Part shown: one piece after another, positions 24,026 to 35,502 of the stretch
Layout: each line of letters starts with the position of its first letter
Numbering within the stretch: the first letter of the stretch is position 1
From: Boothiomyces macroporosus
Taxonomy: Eukaryota; Chytridiomycota; Chytridiomycetes; Rhizophydiales; Terramycetaceae
Length of the DNA: 39,826 bases
Direction: 5' to 3'
Assembly: GCA_027604185.1 (NCBI GenBank)
Contig: JADGKB010000117.1
Location: 1-39,826, forward strand
Program-made: the position numbers and the translations under genes
The notes under the pieces: model-generated
Databases searched by the model: none
The model's input: only the letters and a program-made list of their open reading frames with translations
What the model was told of the DNA's origin: nothing

Positions 24026-25078
24026 ATGCCATTGCGAGCAAAAAAGTTGAAGCTCACCAATCAGCACAAGCCAATTAGAAATCTTACTCGCATCCACGTA
24101 TCAGACAGCGAACCTTCTGAAGAATCAGACTGGGAGGACTATATTCCAACTTCCATGCGAATTGCCCCATTTGCAGAGGATATGCCCATGGAAGAGCTTC
24201 CTTTCAAGTTAAAGAAAGAGTATCCTTTCGACCCACGCTGCAAAAGGAATTTGGGGGAAAAGCAGCCTTACCCAGATATTAATCCTGCTGGGCATTTACC
24301 TTCGCCGCCTGAACATCTCCAGTATGCAAAGGACCGGCATGCCATGTTGGTGGGTGCATGCACGTACTTGAATGATGCATTTACTCTTTCGCTTGATGAA
24401 CTACGAGAAGGTACATACAAAATTGGCGCAGGAAATACGTGTAGATACAAGATTCACAAAAAAGAGTTTAGGGGAGCGCCTTCCTGCCCAGATTTGCTGG
24501 CTACAGTTGTAGTTTCTTCAGACTATGACATTCAAGTTATTTTCAATTTGCCGGTGGAATTGGAAGATGGCACAATAGTTGAAACCTATCCACATATTCC
24601 AAACACAGCAGTCCGGTTTAATGCCATTGGGACTCCGATAATTATGCTATTCAACGAACACAATCAATTCAAAGTGCATGATTTCTCTAGAAACTCTTAC
24701 ACTAGACACGTTATGGCCGATCCTTTAAATTTGATATACAAATACGATCCTCGATACAAGGCCATTGACACTAGATTTGAAAAGGATAAAAAGAACGTTA
24801 TCCAATTCAGACTGCTTCGCAACGAGTTTACCATTCCTCTTGGATATGATTTGACACCAGAAAACCCAAAAATCAAAATATATTACACCTGCGAGTCTTC
24901 CATGCAACAATTTGTTGCAGACTACAGATATGTCGAGTGCCATCTCATCGATGGAGAAATTGTAGTGGATTTCAACTACAGCGAGTGTGCCAAATGGACT
25001 GGATTGAGAAGAGACAATTCATCAATCAATTATCTAAAAATCAGCATCAAAGCTGGCCCACATCATAAATATTACTGA
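24026..25078 (+). CDS. Uncharacterised protein, no family recognised
   Basis: 350 residues, single exon, starting at the first in-frame ATG after A-rich leader sequence. The N-terminus is basic (MPLRAKKLKL), followed by an acidic Ser-rich patch (SDSEPSEESDWEDY), which could be a phosphorylated nuclear or CK2-type segment. The rest is rich in predicted beta strands with many Tyr and Phe (TYKIGAGNTCRYKIHKKE, RFNAIGTPIIMLF, VECHLIDGEIVVDFNY) and ends ISIKAGPHHKYY. There is no signal peptide or membrane helix. A beta-sandwich domain is possible but unproven. The stop TGA overlaps AATAAA (25078-25083), and the next stop on the minus strand is 29 bp away. Confidence 0.75.
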   Translation: MPLRAKKLKLTNQHKPIRNLTRIHVSDSEPSEESDWEDYIPTSMRIAPFAEDMPMEELPFKLKKEYPFDPRCKRNLGEKQPYPDINPAGHLPSPPEHLQYAKDRHAMLVGACTYLNDAFTLSLDELREGTYKIGAGNTCRYKIHKKEFRGAPSCPDLLATVVVSSDYDIQVIFNLPVELEDGTIVETYPHIPNTAVRFNAIGTPIIMLFNEHNQFKVHDFSRNSYTRHVMADPLNLIYKYDPRYKAIDTRFEKDKKNVIQFRLLRNEFTIPLGYDLTPENPKIKIYYTCESSMQQFVADYRYVECHLIDGEIVVDFNYSECAKWTGLRRDNSSINYLKISIKAGPHHKYY

Positions 25079-25107
25079 ATAAACTCTATCATAAAAAATT
25101 GTGAATT

Positions 25108-28100
25108 TTATTGCAGCGACTCTGAAAGATAAGTCGTATTGGCATTTTCCCATGACACTCCAAATGCATGTCTAACACAAGCAATTGCTAAATAGGACAT
25201 TGTTCCGGCTGGACCATCTTGACGCAAATCAAAAAATATTCTTCTTGCTAAACGCTGGTTTCGCTCATATGACATGTCTGCTCCTACTCTTGTAATAACA
25301 GTAGGTCTAGCTTCAAAATCTGCATGCAATCCTTTTTCCTTTGGTGGAACCTCGCTAATTATTCTGGATGCGTTTTGAACTGCCTCCAATGACACTGGTG
25401 TGTTTTCATCACTTGTAACTGGAGCATTCTTTATAATCGGAGTGCTGACAACAGACTGAACCGCTTGGTGAATAATCGGCGCTTTGTGAATCAATGGCGT
25501 GACAACATTTTGGTTTGATTTTTCCGAAATCCATTTGTCCCAGAAAAGACTAATTGCTTCATTGATTAATTCAATTAAATTGATTGTTCTTCCGCTCAAA
25601 GATAATTCTGGGTTTCTCTCTTCAATCCTGGAAACAACTACTAAACATTCGGTTGCAATTTGGTGTTCAGCAGGGTCGACAATGTTATCCAACAAATTTT
25701 CAACTTGCAGCGCTACGATTAGTCTTTGGTTTACCGAAATTCAATTCTTCAGGAGTACTTTCACTGATTGTAGGATGGGAATGAAGAGTTGCATTGTAAA
25801 CCACAATGGCAGAAGTCTTACTGAGCACTTTCCATACTTTTGGATAGAAATCGAGAGGAACACGATTGAGAGCACCGTCATTACGTCTTCTTCTGAGCCA
25901 CTTTCCTTGACAAGGCAAGATATTTGCAATGCTAGCTCTTCTACATTCTGAGCTTGTACCATTCTCTGCCAAATTAATGGTCTGGGAGATTTTGTCTGTT
26001 GGGCCCATTCCCGACTTGCGGTGGCATTCAGGAACAGAACCTTTGCTTGCACCCTTTGTACCAATCATACACCAAGAATCTCTGAAATGTACATCTCGAA
26101 TTAGACTTGAGCCCAAAGATTCACAAGCAGCTTTGGCGCTTTCAGTTAATTTTTCTGCAAAGTCATCCTTTCCAGCCAACACTACAATGATACCATCATC
26201 GAGAGAGTTTACAGATTGTGCAAACTTTTCGCTCTAAGAATTAACAAAGTTTTACATCAATTTCAGAAGAGAAGATGTCGTAATTTCCAAAATCAATAAT
26301 CGAGCCATCAATCGAATCAACCGCAACCAAGTTAAGGCCTCGCCCAACTATTAATGGTACGTTCACATGCTCTTCCCCTCGTGTAATATCGATTTCTGCA
26401 AAATTTCCTGCATCAAAGCCAGCTGAGCGCACTTCGATTTTCATGGTATCATTTGTTTCTTTCTTTTGCTTTCCTTCCTCCAAGGTAAATCCTTTTGATC
26501 TTGGACTTGTATTACCAGAAGAAATTCTAATACTTTCAACTTGATCGTGCGCAATGAGAACTTGCTGTAGTAAGGATTTGACTTCATAAGGTGAAAGCTT
26601 TGTTAATATAGATAGTACCTGCATTAAATGCTCAATTGCATCTTCTTCATTGCATTTGAGGGTTCTAGATAATTCTTCTCTCATGGCAATAACGAAAAAG
26701 TGGATTCTAATTCGCATGATGCCCGAAAATACTCCTGGAGAACCCCTAACCAACGAACCGAGATAGGTAATGATTTCTTGGATTAACGGCGCTTCTCTGA
26801 TATCGCTCGTGCTGCCGTTAGAGAATAAATTACCAATTGTCATAGATAATTTGAGCCAGTGCTGCAGGGTTTTTTGGGGTGTTGATAAAGTATTCCTTTG
26901 GACGCAAACCGATGGTTACTGGTTTTTGACGAATCAACAAATCTGCTAAATTGCTGGTCAAAGAGTTGACAGTCTTTCTCAAAATACCTGCCGCTTGACG
27001 GACCACACTCCACAACTTGGCGTGCATAGCTTTCCAGTAAACTTCATCTAGCAATACATCTAGCGAGGCTACCCCAGGAACAACAAACGAACCTCCGTGG
27101 CATGAATACAAGTAATGAAGCAAGTCAATTTGGTCATATAAATTGCTACAGCTGAATAGCATATCAATTGCTTGAGGGGTTTGTGCGGGGTTTCCTAATG
27201 TCAAAGAGACAGGCTGGGCATTTGGAGTTTCATCATGATCTGGTGATTCGGATCTCATTCCTGGCCCCAAAATGTTATCGTCTTTAAGCTCTTCGTCTAT
27301 TAGAGAAAGCTCTTCCATATCAGGATGGTAGCCCAAGGATTTTGCAAGAGGGCTTTTTAATGGCGGAGCATCAATAATCGATCTAGTTCTGGAAGGAATT
27401 CCTTCACCCCGAACCGGCGATTTGGCAGTGGAAGCAGTGTTGATTTTCAACTTTTGTTGAGCAACTTCCTCTACAGTGTGTTCCCTTAAAATTTCATCCC
27501 AATCTTCTTTTGCATCTACGCTTCTGTTTACCAAAAAGTCCAAGGATTCAATGCAAGCCGTATTGATCATTTCACTAAGACGACCAACTCGCACTCTTGT
27601 TCCATTACAAATTCCTGAAGACCCAATAGAAATCAAGAAATTGAGTAAATTCTTTTTGCCATTGTCCCTTTCATCGTAGTCCATATTCCCGACCATTTGA
27701 TGGGTAAGCATGACCACCATAGTTGGTCGTCCATTTGACATCCATAGATTTCTAACTGAAGAAATTTCTTGTTCAAACAACGAAACCAAATAGTTGTTGT
27801 CACTCACAATATACTAAATTAATATGATTTACAAATTCTTCTCTATCCATGAAATGAGGCAAGAATGCATACAATTGGCCTTGGCATCTGTAGATTTTAC
27901 AAGTACTGAGAGATCCCATTGGACGATCAGGTCTACCACTCAACCCAAGTTTTTGATTCACACCCAATAATGCATAGGCGTCTCTTAAACATGAAGGTTT
28001 TGAGATGGCGATTGGGGAGCAATTTTCCTTTGTATATGTCTCTAGTCCATAAGTCAAAAGCTTGGCTTGCAGCTCTTTAGATTCCGCCAACAAGACAATT

Positions 28101-29599
28101 TGAACTATGGTATCAGATGTGTTGACAGAATGTAGATTGCTATATCGCCTTCCCAAAGGATCAATATCTGCAACGGATAGGTAGTTATCGTAGATCAAAT
28201 TTCCAAGAATGTATAGAGATTGGGCCCATACCAACGGGATATTTTGGTTTGGAACTCTTTCTTGGGATCCGTGATTTTTTCTTTCTGCTTCAATCAATTC
28301 CTTTGGGACAATGTATAATTCGGGTACAAGTCGCATGTTGAATTCCTCTTCTTCCTCCTCATCCCCGGTTTCTTTGGACTTTATTGCCAATGTTTTGGAA
28401 TCTACAAGCAATGGATCCATCAACTTTCTGTAATGCTCAACTTGTTCCGGGTTGTTGTTGAAGATGCCATCCAGGATCAAATAGGTGAAGAAAAGCGGCC
28501 ATTCAGACTCTACATTTTCAAAAATCTTCAATTCGTGAGGTTCATAGTAAAGTCTCGTTAACGAAAAAATACCTTCCGTGATCTTCCAATACAGTTTGAT
28601 GTCCATCTCGCAAAAACCGCTTACAGCCGTATTTGCCACCCAACTTTTTGATAATATTTTTCCTGGTTAGGTCTGTTAACTCAACGTCACCGACGGCAAA
28701 TGCAGGGAAGGAGATAACGGCCAACAGAGCTGCATCGATTTCCTTGGATGGGGATTCACGAGGTAACGCAGAATGAAGAGTGGTATAGTTTCTTGCAATT
28801 TCATCCGGCAACACATGAATAACAGAAGACGGCCCACCCCTGCTGCCAAAGAGATTGACACCGTTAATTGCCTGTAATGCAGCAACTACCATACCGATAC
28901 TAGAACAATTCAATTCTGGCTGACCGTGGTTCATCTATATTAATCCATTTCAACCTTATTTCCTCTTTCCCAAATACCATAATCCGGTGTTCTGTAGCCT
29001 CTTTCAATGTAAAATACAAGATTTTGAATAAACTGAACCTCGTCCATGGTGTAGATGATATGTAACCCACTAACGGTCATCTGTGCAAGCATCAAGAGAA
29101 AGATACTCGTTGCATCTATTTGCAAGTGGCCCCATTGATTATCTCCGACGACTGTATCCCCAGTTTGCGTGTTGTATTTTGCATGGAGGGCTTGATCCAA
29201 TGCTTGGGTGCCTTTAAACTTTTCCACCTTATGGGCTTGGCGCATCATCGCGAATAATAGCCCTCGCATACATTTGATGGTGGCATGTTCAAGTTCATCT
29301 AGGTCAAGTTTTAGATACAGGCACGCCCTTGATCGTCGTCCAATCTTCTGTAAGCTAGCCCCAAACCCCAAACGGCCAAGATAGAGTAAACGTTATCCCT
29401 TGCCATTAATTATGAAATACCTCACCCAAGCGTCTCTGTAGTCGCCATGGGTGGTTATCGCAACTGAGGCGGGGATCTAAAGTAAGTCAGGATCTACCAA
29501 CCCACTAGCTGCATTCTGTCTTGCAAGAATGATTCTCGTGACTTCCTGGTAATATTTTTCCAAATCATCCTGCGCTTTCCTTAATTTTTTTGACGCCAT
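25108..29599 (-). CDS. Phosphorylase kinase regulatory subunit alpha/beta with inserted ILEI/PANDER domain
   Basis: Ten exons give 1434 residues. Introns: 29497-29477, 29420-29399, 29318-29299, 28954-28935, 28572-28554, 27832-27814, 26833-26812, 26255-26234, 25734-25713 (19-22 nt). The glucoamylase-like N domain is nearly unbroken: [97 protein letters not shown] and [12 protein letters not shown]. The C-terminal PHK motif [15 protein letters not shown] lies at about 1179. Between them, at about 1010-1145, is an ILEI/FAM3 (PANDER) domain: [56 protein letters not shown] activates glycogen phosphorylase; animal subunits have a disordered regulatory loop in this place. The end lacks the animal farnesylated CaaX-like tail. 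The stop overlaps AATAAA. Confidence 0.93.
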
Positions 29600-30230
29600 A
29601 CTGATTGCAAGGAAAACTATTTTCTAGGGTGGCTTCAATCTCTGAGAATACAGATGGTGCAAGTCATATTATAAAGGGACCTCAACAAAAAAGATCTTGG
29701 CACTCCAGAGAATGCCTTAGCAGGCATGTCCAAATACCCGGTTGTGGCCAGGACGGGTCAGTAAAATGAATAGATAAGGTGCTAGAATACGTATCTGCTT
29801 ATATCTGCTGCATTCTTTACTACCAACACTCATTTTTGGTCGTTGGTATACAATGGAACGCACCTGACATCGGGGATTTTGGGGGTGGATTGAATCTGCA
29901 CACTTTACTCTTCTGACATGCACTTGAAGCGAAGAGCTAAAGTATCGCCCGAAACATCAGTATCATCTTTAGACGAGAAGCCTTCATTAAAGTAGCCGGA
30001 TTTAATTGTAGGTGGGACCGCGAGAAGCTATTGAAGAGAGTTGTCAAAGTACTTCATAGTAACACTTATTCTTTGCTATTCCGCTCCCACTATAGCTGGG
30101 ACTTTCAGGACTGAGAAAATAAATACCCGTCAATATCAATAATCGCAAATGACTTATCGTGTCTATATCTGAAATTCATAGAGTTTAATTTTTTAATGCG
30201 TCTCAGTGAGTCTGCTTATGTAAGCAAAAG
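29600..30230 (+). other. Divergent promoter region, PHK and cystathionine lyase
   Basis: 631 bp. It contains a 7-bp inverted repeat (TACCAAC/GTTGGTA) around 29820-29850. I recognise no tRNA, snRNA or protein gene. The minus-strand frame 29923-29717 has no recognisable content. Confidence 0.5.
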
Positions 30231-31555
30231 ATGGAGATGATTTTAAACTATCAAAAACTTTTGAAAAAAATGAGTGAACCTGATTCTCCTACCACCACTG
30301 CACTGTCATCTGCGCTCTCTTCAATTACCTTGGAAGCAAAAAAGAAATACCGCCCAGCAACAGAATGTGTATTCGTAGAAAATACAGGAGTTCAAGATAA
30401 TTACAACGCCTCGTCCATGCCAATTTATCAGACTGCAACATTCAAACAGACGAATGCCAGTGAAATGGGTGAATACGATTATTCGAGATCAGGAAATCCT
30501 ACTCGTACCTTTGTGGAGTCGCATTTGGCAAAATTGATGAAGGCCGAACGAGCACTAGTCACCAGTAGTGGAATGACTGCTTTGGATATAATATTGCGAT
30601 TGGTAAAGAGCGAGCAGGAAATAGTAGCTGGCGATGATATTTATGGGGGAACGAACCGATTACTGACCTTTTTCAAGACTCAAAACAACGTGATGGTTCA
30701 CCATGTAGATACTACCGATCCAAGATGCGTTGATCAAGTACTCAACGAAAAGACACGACTAGTTTTACTGGAAACACCAACTAACCCTCTGATCAAGATT
30801 GTTGATATAATCGAAATATGCAAAATGGTAAGGGCGAAATGCCCAGACTGTTTGGTTGTCGTTGATAACACCATGATGTCGCCTTACCTTCAGAACCCAC
30901 TGGAGCTTGGAGCAGATATCGTATATCATTCAGGAACCAAATATCTTTCAGGTCATCACGACTTGATGTGCGGAGTCGTTGGAGTTAAAAATGCAGAATT
31001 GGGCAAAGTAAATCCTTTTTAATTTAGCAAATGTACTTTGTCGTTAATGCTACTGGGGTTGGTTTAGCACCCTTTGATTGCTTCTTGTTGATGAGAGGAA
31101 TCAAGACACTTTCTGTTCGTATTGAAAGACAGCAAGAGTCGGCAATGAAAATCGCACAGTTTTTAGAAGGTGTTGGGTTTAAAGTTCGCTATCCTGGGCT
31201 AAAGTCTCACCCTCAGTATGACTTGCACCACAAAATGGCAAGAGGATCTGGGGCAGTGCTCTCATTTGAAACTGGAGATGTGATCAAGAGCGAAGCGATT
31301 GTTGAATCTACAAGACTTTGGCTAATATCTGTCAGTTTTGGGTGTGTAAATTCTTTGATTAGGTTGCAAATTATTAATACTAGTATGCCATGCAAGATGT
31401 CACATGCTTCCATTCCAGAAAAAGTTAGAAAGGAGAGAAACCTGCCAGAAGATTTAATTCGGTTGTGTGTAGGTATCGAGGATGTGGATGATTTACTAGA
31501 AGACCTGGAAAATGCCCTAATATCTGCCGGATTCATTACCAATAAACAACTGTAA
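30231..31555 (+). CDS. Cystathionine beta-lyase (PLP, Cys/Met metabolism)
   Basis: Exons 30231-31007, 31028-31362 and 31384-31555 give 427 residues; introns are 20 and 21 nt. It is a fold-type I PLP enzyme of trans-sulfuration: cystathionine to homocysteine, pyruvate and ammonia. Motifs are YDYSRSGNPTR, SSGMTALD, GDDIYGGTNRL, LLETPTNPL, VVVDNTMMSPYLQNP and the lysine motif YHSGTKYLSGHHD. The second half (FDCFLLMRGIKTLSVRIERQ, LPEDLIRLCVGIEDVDDL) follows STR3/MetC-type lyases. The second intron (31363-31383) has no stop and keeps the frame, so unspliced translation would add seven residues in a conserved block. An alternative start is ATG 30270. AATAAA (31541-31546) is within the last codons. 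Cystathionine gamma-lyase is the alternative activity. Confidence 0.9.
31363..31383 (+). other. In-frame, stop-free 21-nt intron
   Basis: Begins GTTGCAAA and ends AATACTAG. Removal joins TTGATTAG to TATGCCATGC and restores FGCVNSLISMPCKMSHASIP, the conserved lyase sequence. Retention inserts seven residues without frameshift. Confidence 0.75.
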
Positions 31556-31636
31556 TTATCTCCCCTGATTAATTGTATTACCTACTTTTTTATTGAAAAC
31601 ATACGACATTAAAACTAATTTAACTCTATCATTCGC

Positions 31637-32605
31637 TCAGAAGGAAACCATCTTGGTGGAGTCTTCATGATCAACCCAGCCTTCATTGCGAATGAACCCA
31701 ATCATGTTCAAAATACCACCGCAGTTCATTCCGATGGTGCACAACACAATCATCCAATCTTGATATATGTCAAAGACACTCATTAGGATATATGGAGTGG
31801 TGCCAGACCATTGGATAAAGTAATTGAGAACAAATGTCATGATTTTCCTTGCTGCTACTTCCAACAGCCTTTCTCTCTTGTAGTTTCTTTGTGGTTTAGC
31901 AGTGGTAGAGACGGTGTACTTGTCAAATACAGAAATGGATTCTCTGTTGGTTGATCCGGACTCCAATTCGCGGACTGCATTTTGTGCATTCATTAGAACG
32001 ATCCAGACTTTGACGGCAAAAAAGAAAGTTAGCAAGAATAGAGTAACTTCGACTAGAATGACTAGTATTTGGATGGTTTTGTTGTTTGCAAACATTCTAA
32101 GGTTAGATTATATGTACTCTTCGTAGCACCAGTACCATGAGGAACCAGCACTTGGTATAGTAACGAAACCCATCAAAATCGCAAAAATGGCGACAGTGGA
32201 TAATAACTTCCAATCCCCAGCCCCCAAATCTATGTGTTTTCCTAAAACAATCGTTGAAAAGGTGATAAATGTTACTGAGCAAACGAGCATCATGTTTGAA
32301 AATCCAGAAATGCTGACAGCAGTTGCTGTAATTTTACACATTGGCTCATCCCAGTTCCTGCTAAAGATAACATCATGCAACTGATCCGTCATTAAGGATA
32401 CATAGAGCATTAAATCTGTGATGGCGATATAGAATGGGAAACGCAGTGTGATGGGGCGCTTGCCTAAGCGAACCCACCTGGATACAATTCTGACAATGAT
32501 ATATATAGAGCAGATTGCAGAGAGTTGCATTATAGTAAATCCAACTCCATAAACTAACCCTCGTGCGTCTTGGCTGTAGTTTGGCCGACTGGTGCTGCTC
32601 GACAT
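31637..32605 (-). CDS. Seven-transmembrane receptor, cAMP-receptor-like (class E)
   Basis: Exons 32605-32118 and 32096-31637 (21-nt intron, branch CTAAC) give 315 residues. Seven hydrophobic segments are visible: LVYGVGFTIMQLSAICSIYI; FPFYIAITDLMLYVSL; ATAVSISGFSNMMLVCSVTF; LLSTVAIFAILMGFVTI; IQILVILVEVTLFLLTFFFA; IMTFVLNYFIQWSGTTPYIL; IVLCTIGMNCGGILNMIGF. The last continues into FIRNEGW, as in Dictyostelium cAR and fungal cAR-like GPCRs. The N-terminus is short with a sequon (NYS). I chose ATG 32605 (MSSSTSRPN) as the start; an in-frame ATG at 32755 would add 50 residues. The ligand is unknown. A minus-strand AATAAA lies about 45 bp after the stop. Confidence 0.75.
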
Positions 32606-33582
32606 TTGTGTGGAGAAAAACAAGAGGCAGTGGCCGAAATATAAAGGAACAGCGGGGCCCCATTCAGTACATTTTAGGAAGCAAATGGGTTTCATGGTTG
32701 GAGAGAATTTGAAAGGGAAAAGCCTGCAATTATGACTCGGATACCAGTATAACATGTTCCCAAAAAGAAATTAAGCTGTGCAAGGTCATTTCGTCTACTA
32801 TGGAGTTTGTCATACGAGTGGCACTTTTCGTTCGATGATCTAATTGGGAAATGTGGCAAGGAAAGGGGCGTTAATTGTGCACTGATTTGTAAACGGGGAA
32901 AGGCAGCAATCCAACTATTACGCTGAGAACGGTGCTATTCGAATCCAAATATCTTTGTTTAAACATATCCGGAACAGTTAACTGTGGTTAGGTTCGTCAT
33001 AGTCCGTGCGCCAATCCCTTCCGCAGGATTTGTGTAGGTCCTAAATAGCCTAAAATATCTCTGCCAATGTGATTGTTGAATTACTCTTCAAAAGTATTGC
33101 CAATGCGATAAGGGTTTGCTGTTCAATAAATCTGGTCGTGCGACTGATATGAAATTATCCAGTTTTTTGGGTTACAGTTTGCCAGTTATACATCAAGTTG
33201 ATTTGTTTATATCCTGTCGTCAAGTTTCTGCAAGAGTTATTTCCTCCATTTAGAACCATAGTCTACACAGACAGGACAATCACTTTGAGACATGTACTTT
33301 CTCCATTTTAATACTTAGGCCTTTGGCGGAGATGTGAGGCCCGAAGGTTGAATCAACTGCTTCAAGTTATTTGCCAAGTACAGTGCGTTCCGAGAAAAAG
33401 TTGCAATTCCTTGAGACATTTCAATAACTGTCCTATAACAAGGCCATTTCATCGTGAAACTGAAACGACGAATACGTTGATTCCACTAAAAGGCAAAGGC
33501 CAACGCCAAAGATTATAGGCCTGATATCACACTATATAAGGAGAAAAGTATAAATAGCGGGGATATCACTGATACAAGCCAA
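32606..33582 (+). other. Long intergenic region, GPCR and DUF1254 promoters
   Basis: 977 bp, the longest gap in the window. The right end has two TATA-like elements. No other gene, tRNA or repeat could be supported. If the GPCR starts at 32755 the gap shrinks to 827 bp. Confidence 0.5.
33533..33557 (+). promoter_or_regulatory. TATA-like elements of the DUF1254 gene
   Basis: TATATAAG (33533-33540) and TATAAATAG (33549-33557) lie 26-50 bp upstream of ATG 33583. Either would give a very short 5' leader. Confidence 0.45.
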
Positions 33583-34986
33583 ATGCTTGGAAGTACTCTG
33601 CTTGGTTTATTATTTCAGGTAGCGCTTGGACAAACTACCGGAGATTCTGTGTCCGATGCTTTCATCTATGCTCTGCCTGCTGGTGAATTTATGAAGACTA
33701 AAATGCGTCTGTATTACAAGTACCCAGATTCTTACAATGGATTTGCAATCAATCAACCACTGATGCCTGATGAAACTTTTACTGCTGTTGTTGCACCAAA
33801 TGTTGATACGGTTTATGCAGCTGGCATCTTTGATCTTGCTGCTTCCCCTAGATTAATAACTGTTCCGCCAGTATTGGATGGCCGCTACGTTGTTACTGAT
33901 TTTGTCGATCCATATGGAAACGCTCCGTTTGCATTCAACTCCATAGATATTCCACAGGGTGGAGACTATCTGATTTATGGACCGTCAACCTCTGAAAAAG
34001 ATGCTACTACTTTTGGTGTCCAATACAATGCAACCGTTATCAAGTTTAATACTTCAGACGCAATGGTTTTGTTACGTGCCAGACACAATGCTACTGATCC
34101 GCAACAAGCTGCAGCTTTGTTGAGCTCATACAATGCAACAAGATTACTGCCTGGAACGGATGTCCCTCGCTTGCAAAGGTTCAATGAAATTGCTACACAA
34201 ATGACAGAATTTGGACTTGAATTTCCAGACGTTGGATTGCTAGCCACTCAATACGAAAATTCAATTCGAAATGCTACTATTGGGTGGAAATGGGCAATGA
34301 TGGGATTGAAATATGTCGAGCCCTCTACTGTTGCAGATACAGAGTATGTCCAAAAGTTTCAAAATGTCATTGATCAAGCACAGAATAATGCGACCTATTT
34401 GCTGGAAATTGCTTCTAGAGTTCCTGCAATTGTTCAAACAATTAGCGCAGGAACAAGACAAATTGGAACTCTGTTTTCTACAGGATGGTCCGCTACAAAT
34501 AGTCCAGTAGTTGGGAAATTTGGTGATAATTATCTAGCAAGAGCTGCAGTAGCCTTTGTGTTATACTTGGGGCTTGCACCATCTCAAGCCGTTTATTTCC
34601 AAACAACGATTGATCCAAGTACCGGCAAGGCATATAATGGATCACATAACTATGAAGTTACTTTTGTTTCCAATCAACTGCCACCAGTGGAAGGGTTCTG
34701 GTCAATGACAGTTTATTATGGAGTTGGGGATGATTCCTACGGATATTTGGTTGGAAACCCAATCGAAAGATTCTCAATCGGAGATAGAACACCTGGTTTG
34801 ATTTACAACTCTGATGGCTCATTGACAGTTACTTTAAGCGCAACCAGACCTAACACTACTGCTGGAGCAGCAAACTGGCTTCCAGTCGGAGCTAACAGAA
34901 CCTTTGAAGTATTCTTGAGAGCCTATGGTCCTACTGCTGGAATCGCAGATTTCGCTCCTCCACAAATTAAATTGATTTCAAAGTAG
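33583..34986 (+). CDS. Secreted DUF1254/DUF1214 protein
   Basis: 467 residues, single exon. A signal peptide (MLGSTLLGLLFQVALG) precedes a DUF1254 N domain (NVDTVYAAGIFDLAASPR, VTDFVDPYGNAPF, YLIYGPS) and a C-terminal DUF1214 domain (ARAAVAFVLYLGLAPSQAVY, VEGFWSMTVYYGVGDDSY, RPNTTAGAANWLPV, FEVFLRAYGP). These domain pairs are abundant in bacteria and patchy in fungi, oomycetes and giant viruses; the biochemical role is unknown. Many N-glycosylation sequons (NAT, NTS, NTT, NGS, NRT) suit passage through the secretory pathway. Lack of introns in an intron-rich region and the bacterial family spread suggest an old transfer, which is inference. TAG is followed at once by AATAAA (34987-34992). Confidence 0.88.
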   Translation: MLGSTLLGLLFQVALGQTTGDSVSDAFIYALPAGEFMKTKMRLYYKYPDSYNGFAINQPLMPDETFTAVVAPNVDTVYAAGIFDLAASPRLITVPPVLDGRYVVTDFVDPYGNAPFAFNSIDIPQGGDYLIYGPSTSEKDATTFGVQYNATVIKFNTSDAMVLLRARHNATDPQQAAALLSSYNATRLLPGTDVPRLQRFNEIATQMTEFGLEFPDVGLLATQYENSIRNATIGWKWAMMGLKYVEPSTVADTEYVQKFQNVIDQAQNNATYLLEIASRVPAIVQTISAGTRQIGTLFSTGWSATNSPVVGKFGDNYLARAAVAFVLYLGLAPSQAVYFQTTIDPSTGKAYNGSHNYEVTFVSNQLPPVEGFWSMTVYYGVGDDSYGYLVGNPIERFSIGDRTPGLIYNSDGSLTVTLSATRPNTTAGAANWLPVGANRTFEVFLRAYGPTAGIADFAPPQIKLISK

Positions 34987-35163
34987 AATAAACTGAATCT
35001 GTTCGCCGCAAGTTGGAATAATGCGCATCCATTATCTGTTTTAAAAGACAATCAATTCCATTGTTTAGTTGTACCCCTTTTGCAAGTTGCAAGGCTGTTT
35101 GACTTCTTTTGAGCGCCACTGATGCAGCTACAAAAGGGGCAGGGTTTTCCAAAAAGTAATTAA

Positions 35164-35502
35164 ATGGATAGCAAACCACCAAATTATCCAGGACAACCGC
35201 AATACGCTCCACCACAGGGACCTCCAGGGCAATACCAACAAGGCTATCCACCGCAGCAAGGCTACCCTTCGCCTCAGCAAACTCCCTATGGCCAACCTCA
35301 ACAACAGCCTTATGGTCAGCAACAATATCAACAGCCTTACGGCCAGCAACAATATCAGCAGCAACCATATGGTCAACCACCTCCAACTAATGTGTACGTT
35401 CCCCAACAACAGCAACAAGGTGGTGCAACTAATGGACAAATTGCAGGTGCAGTAGCTGGTGGTGCAGCGCTATGTTGTTGTTTGGAAATGTGCTGCTTAT
35501 AA
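35164..35502 (+). CDS. Small Pro/Gln/Tyr-rich protein with CYSTM-like Cys tail
   Basis: 112 residues, single exon. The N-terminal 80 residues are built of PYGQ, QQYQ and YPPQQGYP repeats; the C-terminus is AGAVAGGAALCCCLEMCCL, a Gly/Ala hydrophobic stretch with a Cys cluster. The order (low-complexity PQY region, then Cys-rich tail module) is that of CYSTM proteins, tail-anchored or palmitoylated stress-tolerance proteins of eukaryotes. No AATAAA was found after the stop. The DNA repeats encoding the Gln-rich part could vary in number between strains. Confidence 0.75.
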   Translation: MDSKPPNYPGQPQYAPPQGPPGQYQQGYPPQQGYPSPQQTPYGQPQQQPYGQQQYQQPYGQQQYQQQPYGQPPPTNVYVPQQQQQGGATNGQIAGAVAGGAALCCCLEMCCL

